DNA from: Bacillus sp. sid0103
GTDB taxonomy: Bacteria; Bacillota; Bacilli; Bacillales_B; DSM-18226
Assembly: GCF_019219025.1 (NCBI RefSeq)
Contig: NZ_JAHUWN010000005.1
Span: forward strand, 62,001 to 126,000
DNA length: 64,000 nt
Reading direction: 5' to 3'
The notes under the pieces were generated by a model that made no database searches, was not told the DNA's origin, and saw only the letters and a list, made by a program, of their open reading frames with translations. Below, piece after piece: positions 62,560-64,000 of this stretch. Each line of letters begins with the position of its first letter. The first letter of the stretch is position 1. Both the position numbers and the translations under genes were made by a program.

Positions 62560-62636
62560 AATTTCGGTAGGAATCCGGCAAAAATGATAAAAAAACTGGA
62601 TGAAAAAGTGGAAACTTGAGCCCATCTAGTCAAAAA

Positions 62637-62669
62637 ACGAAAGAGATTGGAATGTCCAATCTCTTTTTG
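62637..62669. terminator. Bidirectional terminator between terC and lipoprotein gene
   Basis: aaagagattgga (62641-62652) pairs perfectly with tccaatctcttt (62656-62667); T-tracts on both strands. Confidence 0.85.
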
Positions 62670-62682
62670 ACGTGCTAATCCC

Positions 62683-63585
62683 TTAGAGGATCTCAATTTT
62701 CAATGAATTCACCTGGGAAACAAGGAGTTCTTCGTAGTCTTTTTGGGCTTGGTAGTAGATTTCTTGGTCGCCGGCTTTTGGATTTTCCTTTTTGGCTTTG
62801 TCAATTAAGTCCTTTTGAACCTTCTGGGACATGACAATCAAATGATACTGCTTCTTTTCCATTGCCCAGAACTTCTCTTCGCCATACTCGTTAATCAGTT
62901 TTTTAGAAGACTCAAATTGATAATATTGCTCGCGTGCTTTGAGGAGGGCTGTATCCACTTCGGTCTCTGCTGCTTTGTGACCCTTTTCATCAGCCAGTAA
63001 GGCCATCGCACGGAGACGAATAATTTGCGTTAATAATTGATTTTTATCCTCGAGTGTTTTCTCCTGGCTGTCTAAATAAGCCAGTTCTTCTTCTAACTGT
63101 TTGCCCGAGTATTTTTCCTCTGCGCTCTCGCGGTTGATCGCCAGTTGTAATTGGTTAATAAACTTATAAAAGCTGACATCCTCAGTAGTAACCCAGTCAC
63201 CGTTCACCTTGGCAACGCCTTTTGGCTTGGTGACGTTAAGTTCTATTACCTTCTCTGCCTTTTTACCGTCTTTTTCTAACGTAAACGCTGCCTCATATTT
63301 CCCGCCCATCGGCAGATTCACTTTACCAGAATAAGTGCCATTTTTCCCTTCAACAAGCTTTACATCATTGCTGCCATGATCCATTTCTGTCATCGCTAAA
63401 TGGGCGGACACATCGAGTCCCTTCACAGCCTTTTTGTTCTCGATTATGTTTATTTCAAATGGCATCGCCGTGTCCTTAACGAAATATAGGTCCTTCGTGA
63501 CTGTCACCTTATAATTTGGTTCTGAACTGCACCCTGTTACGATCGCAACCAGAAGAAGGATGGCAAACATTAGCCGTATCTTCAT
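62683..63585 (-). CDS. YtkA/FixH-like domain lipoprotein with SurA-like helical C terminus
   Basis: A 300-residue lipoprotein: lipobox VTGC (cysteine about 19), a YtkA-like beta-sandwich (residues 25-120, with the histidine/methionine pair MTEMDHG that may bind copper) and a long helical, lysine/glutamate-rich C terminus (NGDWVTTEDVSFYKFIN onward) resembling the SurA/trigger-factor chaperone N-domain. Its ATG overlaps the stop of the ABC ATPase gene (ATGA), so the two are co-translated and probably work together at the membrane. Confidence 0.7.
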   Translation of the reverse strand: MKIRLMFAILLLVAIVTGCSSEPNYKVTVTKDLYFVKDTAMPFEINIIENKKAVKGLDVSAHLAMTEMDHGSNDVKLVEGKNGTYSGKVNLPMGGKYEAAFTLEKDGKKAEKVIELNVTKPKGVAKVNGDWVTTEDVSFYKFINQLQLAINRESAEEKYSGKQLEEELAYLDSQEKTLEDKNQLLTQIIRLRAMALLADEKGHKAAETEVDTALLKAREQYYQFESSKKLINEYGEEKFWAMEKKQYHLIVMSQKVQKDLIDKAKKENPKAGDQEIYYQAQKDYEELLVSQVNSLKIEIL

Positions 63586-64000
63586 CAGCTGATCCCTCCT
63601 AAATGATGAGTGTGTAAAAACTCTGCTACTGTATATTTTTCCATTTTTCCATCAGCTAAATAAGCTACATGGGTACATATCTGCTTAATTTCATCCAGAT
63701 GGTGCGAGGAGAGTAGAATGGTTTTATCCTGAAGGGAACCGAGCACCTCTAAGATCTCTTTTCTGCCATGCGGGTCGATGCCGCTCGTCGGTTCATCCAG
63801 AATGAGCAGGCTTGAATCTTGATAAAGGGTAATCGCTAAACCAAGGCGCTGCAGCATCCCTTTGGAATACTTTTTCACTTGTTCATGGCGGTCGTCCCAC
63901 AAGCCGACCGAGCGAAGCACCTGCTCAATCCGTTCCTGGTTAGCGGTCTTTGATACTGCTTCGGCAAAGAACGTCATATTTTCAAGGCCGGTCAGCATCG
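63585..64000 (-). CDS. ABC transporter ATP-binding protein, partial (N terminus beyond window)
   Basis: The C-terminal 138 or so residues of an ABC ATPase: TGLENMTFFAEA (start of the Q-loop region), signature YSKGMLQRLGLAITL, Walker B SLLILDEPTSGIDP and the switch histidine SSHHLDE. The frame runs off the end of the window, so Walker A is missing. The overlap with a copper-type lipoprotein gene recalls NosF-like ABC units, but this is only a guess. A membrane permease would be expected nearby. Confidence 0.85.
   Translation of the reverse strand, partial: MLTGLENMTFFAEAVSKTANQERIEQVLRSVGLWDDRHEQVKKYSKGMLQRLGLAITLYQDSSLLILDEPTSGIDPHGRKEILEVLGSLQDKTILLSSHHLDEIKQICTHVAYLADGKMEKYTVAEFLHTHHLGGIS

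Overview
The window is low-GC DNA from an endospore-forming member of the Bacillaceae. The evidence is consensus SD sequences (aaggagg) before most genes, frequent GTG/TTG starts, many T-tailed hairpin terminators, a YhcN/YlaJ sporulation lipoprotein, a small protein with the TEFASE motif of gamma-type spore proteins, a DUF4023 protein, an immune-inhibitor-A protease and a BcrC-type phosphatase. A Neobacillus or Bacillus-like chromosome fits best. The genus is inference. No rRNA, tRNA, complete insertion sequence, prophage or CRISPR array was seen.

Layout. 1-3.6 kb: a structured non-coding leader, a Tat-exported PhoX/DUF839 enzyme, and tatA-tatC with a hairpin between them. 3.5-7.1 kb: a YhfC-type membrane protein behind a 41-bp perfect palindrome, then ahpF and ahpC, each with its own promoter and PerR-like box. 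7.2-12.6 kb: wall enzymes (an L,D-transpeptidase, two paralogous 3D-domain proteins, BcrC-like phosphatase) and an array of twelve 52-bp repeats. 12.8-19.1 kb: secreted lipase-like protein, AmiS/UreI channel, aldo/keto reductase, flavin amine oxidase next to an XRE-cupin regulator, and rluF. 19.4-23.6 kb: an L,D-transpeptidase with wall-binding repeats, a decayed copy of its 3' end, two related arrays of GTTTACA/GTATACA words, a ParM-like actin and a ParR-like adaptor. 23.6-30.9 kb: DUF4023 protein, APH-fold kinase, pepT, 21-bp repeats, a NERD/zinc-ribbon protein starting at ATT, and a TetR-controlled ABC-2 transporter. 31-39.5 kb: two large secreted proteases (M6 and S8). 39.5-48.6 kb: YhcN/YlaJ lipoprotein, a gluconate-dehydrogenase-like pair whose flavoprotein gene carries a frameshift, an ASCH protein, a heterodimeric ABC exporter and a NiaP-like transporter. 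48.8-53.7 kb: a complete branched-chain amino-acid ABC transporter (liv). 53.7-64 kb: B12-binding radical SAM protein, YbaK, a double P-loop ATPase, a HQPPPHGGG-repeat protein, small spore-type genes, AlkD-like protein, HAD phosphatase, PQQ-type sugar dehydrogenase, TerC, and a lipoprotein/ABC pair cut by the window end.

Working together. The Tat genes lie near two proteins with twin-arginine signals (PhoX-like and gluconate dehydrogenase subunit 3). ahpC and ahpF form one peroxidase system under matching promoters. The two proteases, the lipase-like protein and the wall hydrolases suggest a secreted scavenging life style. The most unusual locus is the ParM/ParR-like cassette with its duplicated centromere-like arrays among ordinary chromosomal-type genes. 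Many annotated starts differ from the longest open frame because the SD sequence would otherwise lie inside the gene; these choices are stated in each entry.
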